From SAR202 cluster bacterium (GTDB lineage Bacteria; Chloroflexota; Dehalococcoidia; Lucifugimonadales; Lucifugimonadaceae), in NCBI GenBank assembly GCA_009392285.1, contig VFGU01000009.1, positions 1 to 52,994 of the forward strand: DNA of 52,994 nucleotides. Direction: 5' to 3'. The translations under genes were made by a program, and so were the position numbers. This document shows, one piece after another, positions 36,584 through 45,135 of this stretch. The notes beneath the pieces are model-generated. The model searched no databases and had not been told where the DNA came from. It saw nothing but the letters and a program-made list of their open reading frames with translations. The number at the start of each line of letters is the position of its first letter. Position 1 is the stretch's first letter.

Positions 36584-39043
36584 TTATTTTACTACGAAGT
36601 TAACAAGTTTATCTTTAACATAAATCTTTCTAATTATTTCTTTACCCTTAATATGCTGACCGACCTTTTCAGAATTTTCTGCCATATGAATTATCTCATC
36701 TTCAGATTTATCACCTTCTATTTCAAATTGGTCTCTGATTTTTCCATTTATTTGAATTACTATTATTTTGATTTCAGATCCTACAAGATCTTCATTCCAT
36801 TCAGGATATTTTTCATTGTGAATACTGAATGATCCGCCTTTTATATTCCATAATTCTTCAGTTATATGTGGAGCCATAGGCGATAAAAGTCTGATTAATA
36901 TTTTTACTGATTTGTCCCAAATCTCCTTGCTGCATCCATCGTTCCACAGCCTATTTAACCGATTTGTAAATTCCATTAATGTAGAAATGGAAGTATTAAA
37001 TTTAAATTTATCTAAATCGTCATGGACCTTCTTAATCGTATAGTGAGTTAATCTTTCAATTTCATTATTATTTTTATCATTTTTATTTATTTCTGAAGAA
37101 TCTCTTGTGCATATATCCCAAACTCTGTTCAACCATCTTGTAATACCATTGAATGCATCATCACTCCAATCGCCTCCTTGATCCCAAGGACCTAAAAACA
37201 TTAAATACAATCTCACAGAATCTGCTCCATATTCCTCTACTAATGGATCAGGGGCTAAAGGATTTGCTCTTTTAGAAATTTTTTGATGATCCTTTAACAG
37301 AACTCCCTGATTGAATAAGTTTTTATAGGGTTCATCAAAATCAATAAACCCTAAATCTCTTAAAACTTTATTGAAAAATCTTGAATATAATAAATGCATT
37401 ACTGCATGTTCTGCTCCACCAGTATATTGATGAACAGGCAGCCAATCAGAAATAGTTTTTGAATTAAATGGTTTATTATTGTCAGGATCAGAAGCAAACC
37501 TTAGGTGGTACCAAGAAGAATCTACGAATGTATCCATAGTATCTGTCTCTCTTCTTAATTTTCCGTGTTTTGGGTGATCAAACCATAAGAACTCTTCATC
37601 AAGAGTTAAGGGTGATTGACCAGTTGGCATAAATTCTTTAGCATCAGGCAGAATTACAGGAAGGTCGTTTTCTGATACAGGGATTATATTATTTTCTTCA
37701 TCGTAGAATATAGGTATAGGTGTGCCCCAATATCTTTGTCTCGAAATTAACCAATCTCTCAAATGGTAAGTAATAGTTCCGTTCCCAATATTTTTTTCTT
37801 CCATAAACTTTGTAATACTTTTTAGTGCCTGTTCGCTACTGACCCCATCAAATTGTGCAGAATTTACGAGTATCCCTTTCGATTCGTTAGCCTCATTAAT
37901 TTCAGACTCATTCTTGCCATCTTTGGTGACAACAACCTTTATAGGCAAGTCATATTTTTTTGCAAACTCAAAATCTCTTTGGTCGTGCGCTGGAACACCC
38001 ATTACGGCTCCAGTTCCGTATGTCCCTAGAACATAATCACCAATGAATATGGGTACCTTTTCTCCATTTACAGGATTTATTGCATAGCCACCTGTAAATT
38101 CGCCCGTCTTCTCTCTTTCTGTAGAAGTTCTTTCAATTTCTGATGACTTTGTTGCATTAGAAATATAATTTTCTACATTTTTTTTAAAAGGATTTTCAGT
38201 TACCTTATCAACTAAAGGATGTTCTGGTGCAAGTACAATAAATGTTACTCCATAAATGGTGTCTACCCTAGTAGTAAATGTAGATATATGATTTTTTAAT
38301 GAAACTAAATTAAATTTAACAGTAGTTCCTAACGATTTTCCAATCCAATTTCTTTGCATCTGCTTAATTTTTTCTGGCCAACCTAAGTCATCCATCTCTA
38401 GAAGTTCTTCTGCGTAGTCGGTGATTTTAAAGTACCATTGCGGCATCATTTTTCTTATAACTTCTGCGCCTGATCTTTCTGATTTTCCATCCACTACCTG
38501 TTCATTTGCTAATGTAGTTTGGTCAACTGGATCCCACCAAACCGCACCATTTTTTCTGTAAGCTATACCTTTTTCAAGCATTTTTAAGAAAAAATATTGG
38601 TTCCATTTATAGTATTTAGGTTCACAAGTAACTAACTCTCTGCTCCAGTCATAGCAGTTACCCATTAATCTAAATTGCCTTCTCATATTTTCTATGTTTT
38701 CGAAGGTCCATTTCATAGGATTTATATTTCTAGATATTGCAGCATTTTCTGCTGGTAATCCAAATGCATCAAAGCCTTGAGTATGCAGGACATTAAACCC
38801 TTTCATCCTTTTAAATCTAGAATAGGTATCTGCAGGTGTAAAAGCATACCAATGGCCAATGTGAAGATCTCCTGAAGGATAAGGAAACATTGTTAATGAA
38901 AAGAAGTTATCTTTTTTGTCTTCACTAAAGTTAGTTTTGTAGATTTCAGATTCATTCCATTTCTTTTGCCACTTAGGCTCAATAACTGAAGGATTATAAG
39001 GAATAAACTCTGAATCTCTTTTTGTTTTTTTATAGTTACTCAT
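36584..39043 (-). CDS. leuS: Leucyl-tRNA synthetase
   Basis: The 819-residue class I synthetase has HIGH at residues 61-64 (PYPSGDLHIGHWYAF), a CP1 editing domain around 220-420 (TTRVDTIYGVTF, GTGAVMGVPAHD), and the tRNA-binding C-terminal region. The KMSKS loop reads KISKR at 588-592 (QKISKRANP), with the usual SRGN segment shortened by one residue. It is slightly short for the family. It shares 1 nt with the end of the ManD-type gene, so it is the fourth gene of that operon. Confidence 0.96.
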   Translation of the reverse strand: MSNYKKTKRDSEFIPYNPSVIEPKWQKKWNESEIYKTNFSEDKKDNFFSLTMFPYPSGDLHIGHWYAFTPADTYSRFKRMKGFNVLHTQGFDAFGLPAENAAISRNINPMKWTFENIENMRRQFRLMGNCYDWSRELVTCEPKYYKWNQYFFLKMLEKGIAYRKNGAVWWDPVDQTTLANEQVVDGKSERSGAEVIRKMMPQWYFKITDYAEELLEMDDLGWPEKIKQMQRNWIGKSLGTTVKFNLVSLKNHISTFTTRVDTIYGVTFIVLAPEHPLVDKVTENPFKKNVENYISNATKSSEIERTSTEREKTGEFTGGYAINPVNGEKVPIFIGDYVLGTYGTGAVMGVPAHDQRDFEFAKKYDLPIKVVVTKDGKNESEINEANESKGILVNSAQFDGVSSEQALKSITKFMEEKNIGNGTITYHLRDWLISRQRYWGTPIPIFYDEENNIIPVSENDLPVILPDAKEFMPTGQSPLTLDEEFLWFDHPKHGKLRRETDTMDTFVDSSWYHLRFASDPDNNKPFNSKTISDWLPVHQYTGGAEHAVMHLLYSRFFNKVLRDLGFIDFDEPYKNLFNQGVLLKDHQKISKRANPLAPDPLVEEYGADSVRLYLMFLGPWDQGGDWSDDAFNGITRWLNRVWDICTRDSSEINKNDKNNNEIERLTHYTIKKVHDDLDKFKFNTSISTLMEFTNRLNRLWNDGCSKEIWDKSVKILIRLLSPMAPHITEELWNIKGGSFSIHNEKYPEWNEDLVGSEIKIIVIQINGKIRDQFEIEGDKSEDEIIHMAENSEKVGQHIKGKEIIRKIYVKDKLVNFVVK

Positions 39044-40341
39044 TAAGGTTTTACCACGCCACCATCTGCTCTTCTAACAGTATCCCATGCTCCTCCAAAT
39101 TCTCTCTCTTTAAAAGGAAATTTAGCGGCTAGACTTTCATCTATATCTATGCCTAAACCAGGTTTCCCGTTAGACCACATCATGCCATCTTTTAAAGTTG
39201 GACAGCCAGGGAAAACTTTTTTTGTATTTTCTCCAAATAATGCTGCTTCTTGAATTCCAAAATTTTGACAGTTTAAGTTTAGGGCTAGGTTTGCAGCGTG
39301 GCCAACTGGAGATGTATCTCCTGGGCCGTGCCAAGCAGTTTTTACCCCCATTAGTTCGCCAAATGCTGCAATTTTTCTTGCTGGCGTGATCCCTCCAATA
39401 TCAGATATGTGAATTCTTATAAAATCTATAAGTTTATTCTTTATCATCGGTATAACATCATTTGGTGAACTATATAACTCACCCATGGCTATTGGTGTTG
39501 CGCATTGATTTCTTACCATTTCAAAATAGTGTTGATCTTCTGGGCTGAATAAATCTTCTAAGAAAAATAACCTAAATTTTTCAACTTGTTTGGCAAACCA
39601 AACTCCTTGTATAGGACTTATCCTTTCATGAACATCATGAAGTATTTCTATTCCATAACCAAATCTGTCTCTAATATACTCAAATAATGAAATTGCTGAA
39701 TTCATATATGGCACAGGCTCAAATACGCCACCAGGGTGAGCATAATTTTTTTGCGGATCATAATCAGTCAGCCAACTTGTTATAGCTATGGGCCCTTTAG
39801 AAACATCTTTGTTATTTGCGGTGCTAGTTCCGGTTTTAGCACTTTTATTTCCATAAGTTGCATAACCCGGAGTCGCCACTTGCACTCTTATATGATGAAA
39901 TCCTTGCTCCATAAAATTTTCCATCTTATCTCCAACCTCTTCATTAGTATCTCCAGAGGAATGAACATATACTGGTGCTGCTTCGCGGGATCTTCCTCCA
40001 AGAAGGTCATACACTGGCATGTTTGCCATTTTTCCTTTTATATCCCAAAGAGCTTGATCTATTCCAGATAAAGCATTGTTTAATACAGGACCATTTCTCC
40101 AATAAGATGAAACATATGAAGATGCCCAAATATCTTCAATATCTTTTACAGATTTTCCTTTTAGGAATGGAGCTAAATAATCTTCAATTGCTGCTTTAAC
40201 AGGCGTCGGCCTTTGGGTAAATGTTGCACATCCGACACCGTAAAGTCCGGACTGATCTGTTTCAATTTTTACAATTACAAGTCTGATGCCATCAGGTTCT
40301 GTAAAAATTACTTTCACATTTTTGATTTTTGGATCAGTCAT
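39043..40341 (-). CDS. ManD-type sugar-acid dehydratase (enolase superfamily)
   Basis: The 432-residue protein belongs to the mannonate dehydratase/RspA branch. Metal ligands are D236 (HDVHERISP), E262 (LEDLFSP) and E288 (GELYSSP); catalytic histidines are H238 and H338 (AWHGPGDTSPVGHAA). Family members dehydrate D-mannonate or D-gluconate to 2-keto-3-deoxygluconate, often weakly. The aldolase two genes upstream could cleave such a product. It overlaps the FKBP gene by 8 nt and leuS by 1 nt. Confidence 0.9.
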   Translation of the reverse strand: MTDPKIKNVKVIFTEPDGIRLVIVKIETDQSGLYGVGCATFTQRPTPVKAAIEDYLAPFLKGKSVKDIEDIWASSYVSSYWRNGPVLNNALSGIDQALWDIKGKMANMPVYDLLGGRSREAAPVYVHSSGDTNEEVGDKMENFMEQGFHHIRVQVATPGYATYGNKSAKTGTSTANNKDVSKGPIAITSWLTDYDPQKNYAHPGGVFEPVPYMNSAISLFEYIRDRFGYGIEILHDVHERISPIQGVWFAKQVEKFRLFFLEDLFSPEDQHYFEMVRNQCATPIAMGELYSSPNDVIPMIKNKLIDFIRIHISDIGGITPARKIAAFGELMGVKTAWHGPGDTSPVGHAANLALNLNCQNFGIQEAALFGENTKKVFPGCPTLKDGMMWSNGKPGLGIDIDESLAAKFPFKEREFGGAWDTVRRADGGVVKP

Positions 40342-40873
40342 TTTTCACCAGCCTTATGATTTTTATTAATTTTACTTCAAAAATAAGAGTAGAATTTTCA
40401 GGAATTACTCCGGGAATCCCGTCTTTGCCGTAAGCAAGTTCAGAGCCAATTTGTAGCCTTCTAACACCTCCTTCTTTCATGCCGGGAATTCCTAGGTCCC
40501 ACCCTTTGATTACTTGTCCTTGGCCAATCCTGAATTTAGCTGTAGATCCCCTAGGATAAGTGCTGTCAAATACACAGCCATCTGATAACCATCCGGTATA
40601 ATGGACTTCCACTTTATCATTGGCAATAACTTCCATGTCGCCTGTACCTTCAGTAATATCCATAAAATCTAAATCCTTCTGCAAATTAATATAATTCACA
40701 GAATTATTATCTCCAAATTGTGGCGCGTCAGATGGATACATTTCGTTTTTACATTCTACAGGAATTGAAGTTGGTGTTATAACTTTTATTGCAGTGTCTT
40801 CAGGAACTTGCCCTCCAGATCTACATGCAAATGCAAAAATTGAGATAAAAATAATGATTACTATGTTTTTCAT
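40334..40873 (-). CDS. FKBP-type peptidyl-prolyl isomerase lipoprotein
   Basis: The 179-residue protein has a lipoprotein signal peptide (hydrophobic 4-16, lipobox FAFAC with C17), a flexible linker, then one FKBP domain from about residue 75 (VEVHYTGWL, FDSTYPRGSTAKF, VIKGWDLGIPGMKEGG, LAYGKDGIPGVIPENSTLIF). It should act on exported proteins at the outer face of the membrane. It overlaps the aldolase gene by 4 nt and the ManD gene by 8 nt; the link to sugar-acid enzymes is probably only positional. Confidence 0.93.
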   Translation of the reverse strand: MKNIVIIIFISIFAFACRSGGQVPEDTAIKVITPTSIPVECKNEMYPSDAPQFGDNNSVNYINLQKDLDFMDITEGTGDMEVIANDKVEVHYTGWLSDGCVFDSTYPRGSTAKFRIGQGQVIKGWDLGIPGMKEGGVRRLQIGSELAYGKDGIPGVIPENSTLIFEVKLIKIIRLVKND

Positions 40874-41622
40874 TTGGAATTAATTATTTTTGAAGCCTCA
40901 TTTATACCGTCATTTAAAAAAGGGCCGATATTTACACATATACAATTTACTCCCATATTCAAATAATGATCAAGCTTTGGCACAGTTGTGAGCGCCCCAG
41001 CATTTTTTCCAGACCCTACAATCCTTTTTAGGGTATCGTCTATAGTATCTTGAACCTTCTGATCATCAGTTCTTCCTATGTAACCCATGGTTGCTGCAAG
41101 ATCATTAGGTGCCACAAAAAAAACATCAATATCTTCTACTTCTAAAATCTCATCTAAATTATTTACCGCTATTATGTCTTCAATTAAAACGATCAGCATT
41201 GATTCTTGGTTTGCTTTTAAAAAATAATCTTTAACTCCGTAGCCCTGTCTGCTCGTAGACATCCCTCTATTGCCAATAGGTGCAAATTTAGCAGAGTCTA
41301 CAACGTTTCTTGCTTCTTCAGCCGTATTAACATGAGGAACGCATATACTTTGACTTCCTCTATCTAGAGTTCTGTAAATCACTCCTGCTTCATTTTGATG
41401 CACTCTAGTTATAGAAGTTTTATCCCATAAATCGCATGCTCTTGTTAAATCTGATATGTCTGCAAAATCTACGCCCCCATGCTCAGCCTCTATCCATATT
41501 CCATCAAAATCTAAAGGGCCTAGTTGATCTATTTGATCTGCATTGGCTACACCCATCAAAGTTAGAGTTGGTTGTCCTTTAGTTAATTTATCTTTTATTA
41601 TATTTTTTCTTAGTTCAACCAT
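40870..41622 (-). CDS. HpcH/HpaI-family class II aldolase
   Basis: The 250-residue TIM-barrel protein has the family's IWIEAEHGG (43-50; E45, H48) and FFVAPNDLAATMG motifs, with the Arg and Glu of the metal/pyruvate site in VLIEDI. Members cleave 2-keto-3-deoxy acids to pyruvate and an aldehyde. With the ManD-type dehydratase in the same operon, a KDG/rhamnonate-type cleavage is the likely role. It is the first gene of the operon; GAGG lies 7 nt before the ATG. Confidence 0.9.
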   Translation of the reverse strand: MVELRKNIIKDKLTKGQPTLTLMGVANADQIDQLGPLDFDGIWIEAEHGGVDFADISDLTRACDLWDKTSITRVHQNEAGVIYRTLDRGSQSICVPHVNTAEEARNVVDSAKFAPIGNRGMSTSRQGYGVKDYFLKANQESMLIVLIEDIIAVNNLDEILEVEDIDVFFVAPNDLAATMGYIGRTDDQKVQDTIDDTLKRIVGSGKNAGALTTVPKLDHYLNMGVNCICVNIGPFLNDGINEASKIINSK

Positions 41623-41689
41623 TTGCTTTCCTCTCGGTTTCTTAATATAAGGTTATAAAATAAACTTTAGAAACAGTTTAATTGTGATT

Positions 41690-42484
41690 ATGAATGATTT
41701 CAAAAATAAAACCTTAAGTATTGCAGGATCTGATTCAGGCGCTGGAGCAGGAATACAGGCTGACTTAAAAACTTTTTCTTCTTTGGGTGTGTATGGTGCA
41801 ACTGTAATTACTGCTGTTACAGCACAAAATACAGTTGGGGTTCAGGATGTTGTAATGATGTCAGGAGATTTTGTATCTGAACAAATTAATTCTGTCATGT
41901 CAGATATCAAACCAAGTTCAATAAAAACTGGAATGCTGGGCAATTCCGAAATAATTAATGCTGTCTGTAAATCATTAGAAGGTAATAATTATCAAGATTT
42001 AGTTGTTGATCCTGTTATGATAGCAGAGAGTGGAGATTCTTTAATCGATGATTCAGCTATATCTTCCTACATTAATAAATTATTTCCTTTATCTACATTA
42101 GTGACACCTAATATTCACGAGGCTGAAAAAATTGCAAAAATTAAAATTAATTCTGAAGATTCCTTAATTAAATGCGGAAGATTAATTTTAGATATGGGCG
42201 CAAACAGGGTATTAATTAAGGGTGGTCATTGGAAAGAAGACATAGCAGAAGATTTTTTGTTTTCTGAAGGTGAAATGATTAGATTTTCAGAAACAAAAAT
42301 AAATACAAAAAATACTCACGGAACAGGGTGCACTTTGTCAGCGGCTATAACAGCTTTTCTTTCTATGGGCGATTCTGTGGAGTTTTCTATTAGAAAAGCA
42401 AAAGAATACATAACCAACAGTTTAAAATACTCATATTCTATTGGAGAAGGAAATAGTCCAGTAAATCATTTCCATAAAAAATGA
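41690..42484 (+). CDS. thiD: Hydroxymethylpyrimidine/phosphomethylpyrimidine kinase
   Basis: ThiD phosphorylates HMP and HMP-P for thiamine synthesis and salvage. The 264-residue ribokinase-fold protein has [19 protein letters not shown] at its start, [23 protein letters not shown] and the anion-hole [12 protein letters not shown] near residue 208. I chose ATG 41690; a GTG two codons upstream (41684) is possible. It overlaps the esterase gene by 4 nt. There is no room for a TPP riboswitch upstream. Confidence 0.94.
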   Translation: MNDFKNKTLSIAGSDSGAGAGIQADLKTFSSLGVYGATVITAVTAQNTVGVQDVVMMSGDFVSEQINSVMSDIKPSSIKTGMLGNSEIINAVCKSLEGNNYQDLVVDPVMIAESGDSLIDDSAISSYINKLFPLSTLVTPNIHEAEKIAKIKINSEDSLIKCGRLILDMGANRVLIKGGHWKEDIAEDFLFSEGEMIRFSETKINTKNTHGTGCTLSAAITAFLSMGDSVEFSIRKAKEYITNSLKYSYSIGEGNSPVNHFHKK

Positions 42485-43119
42485 AGATTATAGAGCACGT
42501 TAGCAAAAATTTACCTTTTATATCTTCAGTTCCTGAAAATAATTCTAACTATCTGGGGATAATTTTTCTTTTACATGGATTTGGGGCTAGCATGCAAGAT
42601 TTAGTAGATATTGCCCCGATGATTAATAAAGATGATTATATTTTTATTTTTCCAAATGCTCCATTTGAGATGAGTTTTGGGTTAAACCAAAAAGGTTATT
42701 CATGGTTTGATTTTGATAATTTGAGCCAGATCAGTAAATCACAAAAAATTCTTGAAAATACTATTGAAGAATCCCTAAAACTATTTAATATTGATGACAA
42801 TAAAATGTATCTAGGTGGTTTTTCTCAGGGAGGGATGATGGCCATGCATTCTGATCTAATTCACCAAAATTTATTTTCCGGATATATAATTTTAAGTTCT
42901 AAGATAATTCCTAATATTGACATAAATATAAATTTAAAAACAGACCCAAGAATTTTTTTGGCCCACGGAGTAAATGATTCAATAATTGATATTTATGATG
43001 CAAGAGAAACTCAAAATAAATTGATTAATAGAGGTTTGGATGTTGAATATCATGAGTATGAGATGGAACATCAAATTATAGAAAGTGAATTAAATGATAT
43101 TAAAAATTGGCTACTATAA
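42481..43119 (+). CDS. Alpha/beta hydrolase, carboxylesterase/phospholipase type
   Basis: The 212-residue protein resembles the YpfH/EstB carboxylesterase family. It has LLHGFGASMQDLVDIAP (31-47), the nucleophile elbow GFSQG with S115, and triad partners D166 (HGVNDSII) and H197 (EMEHQI). It is translationally coupled to thiD by a 4-nt overlap, though no functional link is obvious. It ends 4 nt before the convergent CoA-transferase stop. Confidence 0.9.
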   Translation: MKIIEHVSKNLPFISSVPENNSNYLGIIFLLHGFGASMQDLVDIAPMINKDDYIFIFPNAPFEMSFGLNQKGYSWFDFDNLSQISKSQKILENTIEESLKLFNIDDNKMYLGGFSQGGMMAMHSDLIHQNLFSGYIILSSKIIPNIDININLKTDPRIFLAHGVNDSIIDIYDARETQNKLINRGLDVEYHEYEMEHQIIESELNDIKNWLL

Positions 43120-43123
43120 TTGA

Positions 43124-44326
43124 TTATTTCATTCCTGCTATCTTATTCTTGATTAAGTCAGAGATTTCGGATTCTGTGTAATTTAGTTCTTTTAAGATTT
43201 CTTCTGTGTGTTCACCGTATAACGGCGCAGGTTTTTTTATTTTACCAGGGGTAGATTGTAATTTTGCTATAACTCCTATATTTTGACTACCTTTAAGGTT
43301 TGGGTGATCTATCTTCACATTCATATTTCTATTTTTTACTTGTTCGTCTTCCCAAACTTCTTTCATATTATAAATGGGGCCAGCAGGTATCCCATTATCT
43401 AGTAGTATTGATATCCATTCCTCACTATTTTTAGTGGAGAAAACTTTTTCTAGTATTGCTTCAAGATCTTTCCTATTGATTTGCCTCATATCTGAAGTCT
43501 TAAACTTCTTATCTTCTTTTAATTTACTCATTCCAATTACATCAACAAATCTTTCCCAGTTTGACTGATTAGCAGCACCCAAATTTATAAATCCATCCTT
43601 AGTCTTGAATGCTTGATAAGGTGCCGTGAGTCTATGTGCTGAACCGTCAGGCTCAGGTATAGATCCTGTTGTGAAATAAATACTGCTTTCATACAAGGTA
43701 TAGGCTAATGCTGATTCTAATAACGATACTTCTAAAAATTGACCTTTGCCACTCTTAAGTCGATGTATATATGCCGAAAGTATTCCTTGCATAGCGAACA
43801 TTCCTGTATTCAAATCAGCTATAGGAACACCTACTTTTACAGGTGCTGCATCTTTGTGTCCTGTTATGCTCATTAACCCACTCATTCCCTGTGCAATCAA
43901 ATCAAACCCCCCTCTTTTAGAATAAGGTCCAGTTGTACCAAAACCTGATATTGAACAATAAATTATTTTTGGATTTATTTTCTTCACATCTTCATAGCCA
44001 AATCCTAATTTTTGCATAGTGCCGACTCTAGAATTTTCAATTAGAACATCAGCATCATCAAGCAATTTATTTAAAATGATTTTCCCTTCTTGAGATTTTA
44101 TATCTAGCGAAATACTTCTTTTATTCCTATTCAGTTGAACAAATGCAGAAGAATCTTTTCCAATAAACGGAGGTCCCCATGTTCTTACATCATCACCGCC
44201 ATTAGGTTTTTCAATCTTTATTACATCTGCACCATGATCAGCTAATAGCATCGAACAAAAAGGGCCTGCAAGAATTTGACTGCAGTCAATAACTTTTATT
44301 CCATCTAAGGATTGATTAGATTCCAT
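43124..44326 (-). CDS. Family III (CaiB/BaiF) CoA-transferase
   Basis: The 400-residue protein has the family features: VIDCSQILAGPFCSMLLADHGADVIKIE-type N-terminus (residues 12-39), GFGTTGPYSKRGGFDLIAQ (128-146) and the catalytic Asp D171 in PIADLNTGMFA. Such enzymes move CoA between acids such as succinate, mesaconate or carnitine derivatives. It is a single gene between convergent and divergent neighbours, so the substrate cannot be guessed from context. Confidence 0.94.
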   Translation of the reverse strand: MESNQSLDGIKVIDCSQILAGPFCSMLLADHGADVIKIEKPNGGDDVRTWGPPFIGKDSSAFVQLNRNKRSISLDIKSQEGKIILNKLLDDADVLIENSRVGTMQKLGFGYEDVKKINPKIIYCSISGFGTTGPYSKRGGFDLIAQGMSGLMSITGHKDAAPVKVGVPIADLNTGMFAMQGILSAYIHRLKSGKGQFLEVSLLESALAYTLYESSIYFTTGSIPEPDGSAHRLTAPYQAFKTKDGFINLGAANQSNWERFVDVIGMSKLKEDKKFKTSDMRQINRKDLEAILEKVFSTKNSEEWISILLDNGIPAGPIYNMKEVWEDEQVKNRNMNVKIDHPNLKGSQNIGVIAKLQSTPGKIKKPAPLYGEHTEEILKELNYTESEISDLIKNKIAGMK

Positions 44327-44363
44327 TGTTTAAATATCCTTTAGGTAATTTTAAAAAGCAAGT

Positions 44364-44368
44364 AGGAG
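44364..44368 (+). promoter_or_regulatory. Shine-Dalgarno that fixes a TTG start
   Basis: AGGAG lies 6 nt before the TTG at 44375. It is one of the few strong ribosome sites in the window and supports the rare start codon of the SDR gene. Confidence 0.65.
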
Positions 44369-44374
44369 AATAAT

Positions 44375-45130
44375 TTGTTTGATCTAAAAGATAAAGTTTC
44401 ATTAATTACAGGAGGGAATGGGGGCATAGGAGAGGGCATTGCTAATGGTTTTGCTGACTTTGGTTCAAGAGTAGCAATTGTTGGGAGAGATGAAGCTAAA
44501 TGCAAAAAAGCTCAAGAAAAAATAATCAACAATGGAGGAGAAGCAAAGTATTTCTTATGTGACGTCGCAAGTTATGAATCTGTAAAAGATTGCATTAGCG
44601 AAGTGAATAATGAATTTGGCTCAATAGATATATTGGTGAATAATGCTGGAACAACTATAAGGAAGGCTCCTCATGACTTATCTCCAGCTGACTGGAAGGC
44701 AGTTATGGATACAAATTTAACAAGTGTTCATTATTTTTCTTCCATTGTTTTTAATCAAATGAAGAAAAAAAAATCTGGAAAAATAATAAATATAGGATCG
44801 ATGTTCTCAATTTTTGGTGCCGCGCATGTTCCTGTATATGCTGCTAGTAAAGGTGGTGTTGTTCAATACACAAAAAGTTGTGCAATTGCTTGGGCAGAAT
44901 TTAATATTCAAGTTAATTCTATATTGCCTGGTTATATTACTACCAACTTAACTGATGGATTTAGAAAAAATTTTCCTGAAGATGCTGAGTTAGTAACTTC
45001 AAGAATTCCAGCTGGCAGGTGGGGAGTTCCGAGTGATCTTGCAGGCACAGCAATATTTTTAGCATCTTCAGCATCAGATTATGTAACAGGCACTTCTATA
45101 CCTGTAGATGGGGCGTATTCGATTAGATAA
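44375..45130 (+). CDS. SDR-family oxidoreductase (gluconate 5-dehydrogenase-like)
   Basis: The 251-residue classical SDR has TGGNGGIG (12-19), NNAG (89-92), catalytic S142 and Y155/K159 (VYAASKGG), and the C-terminal GTSIPVDGAYSIR. The pattern is closest to sugar-acid or 3-keto dehydrogenases such as gluconate 5-dehydrogenase. It starts with TTG preceded by AGGAG. It stands alone, divergent from the CoA-transferase and 5 nt from the convergent lipase stop. Confidence 0.92.
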   Translation: MFDLKDKVSLITGGNGGIGEGIANGFADFGSRVAIVGRDEAKCKKAQEKIINNGGEAKYFLCDVASYESVKDCISEVNNEFGSIDILVNNAGTTIRKAPHDLSPADWKAVMDTNLTSVHYFSSIVFNQMKKKKSGKIINIGSMFSIFGAAHVPVYAASKGGVVQYTKSCAIAWAEFNIQVNSILPGYITTNLTDGFRKNFPEDAELVTSRIPAGRWGVPSDLAGTAIFLASSASDYVTGTSIPVDGAYSIR

Positions 45131-45135
45131 GTAAA

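Noticed and set aside
41623-41689. A possible TPP riboswitch before thiD.
   Set aside because: Only about 67 bp separates the divergent starts, and the conserved CUGAGA and related TPP elements are absent.
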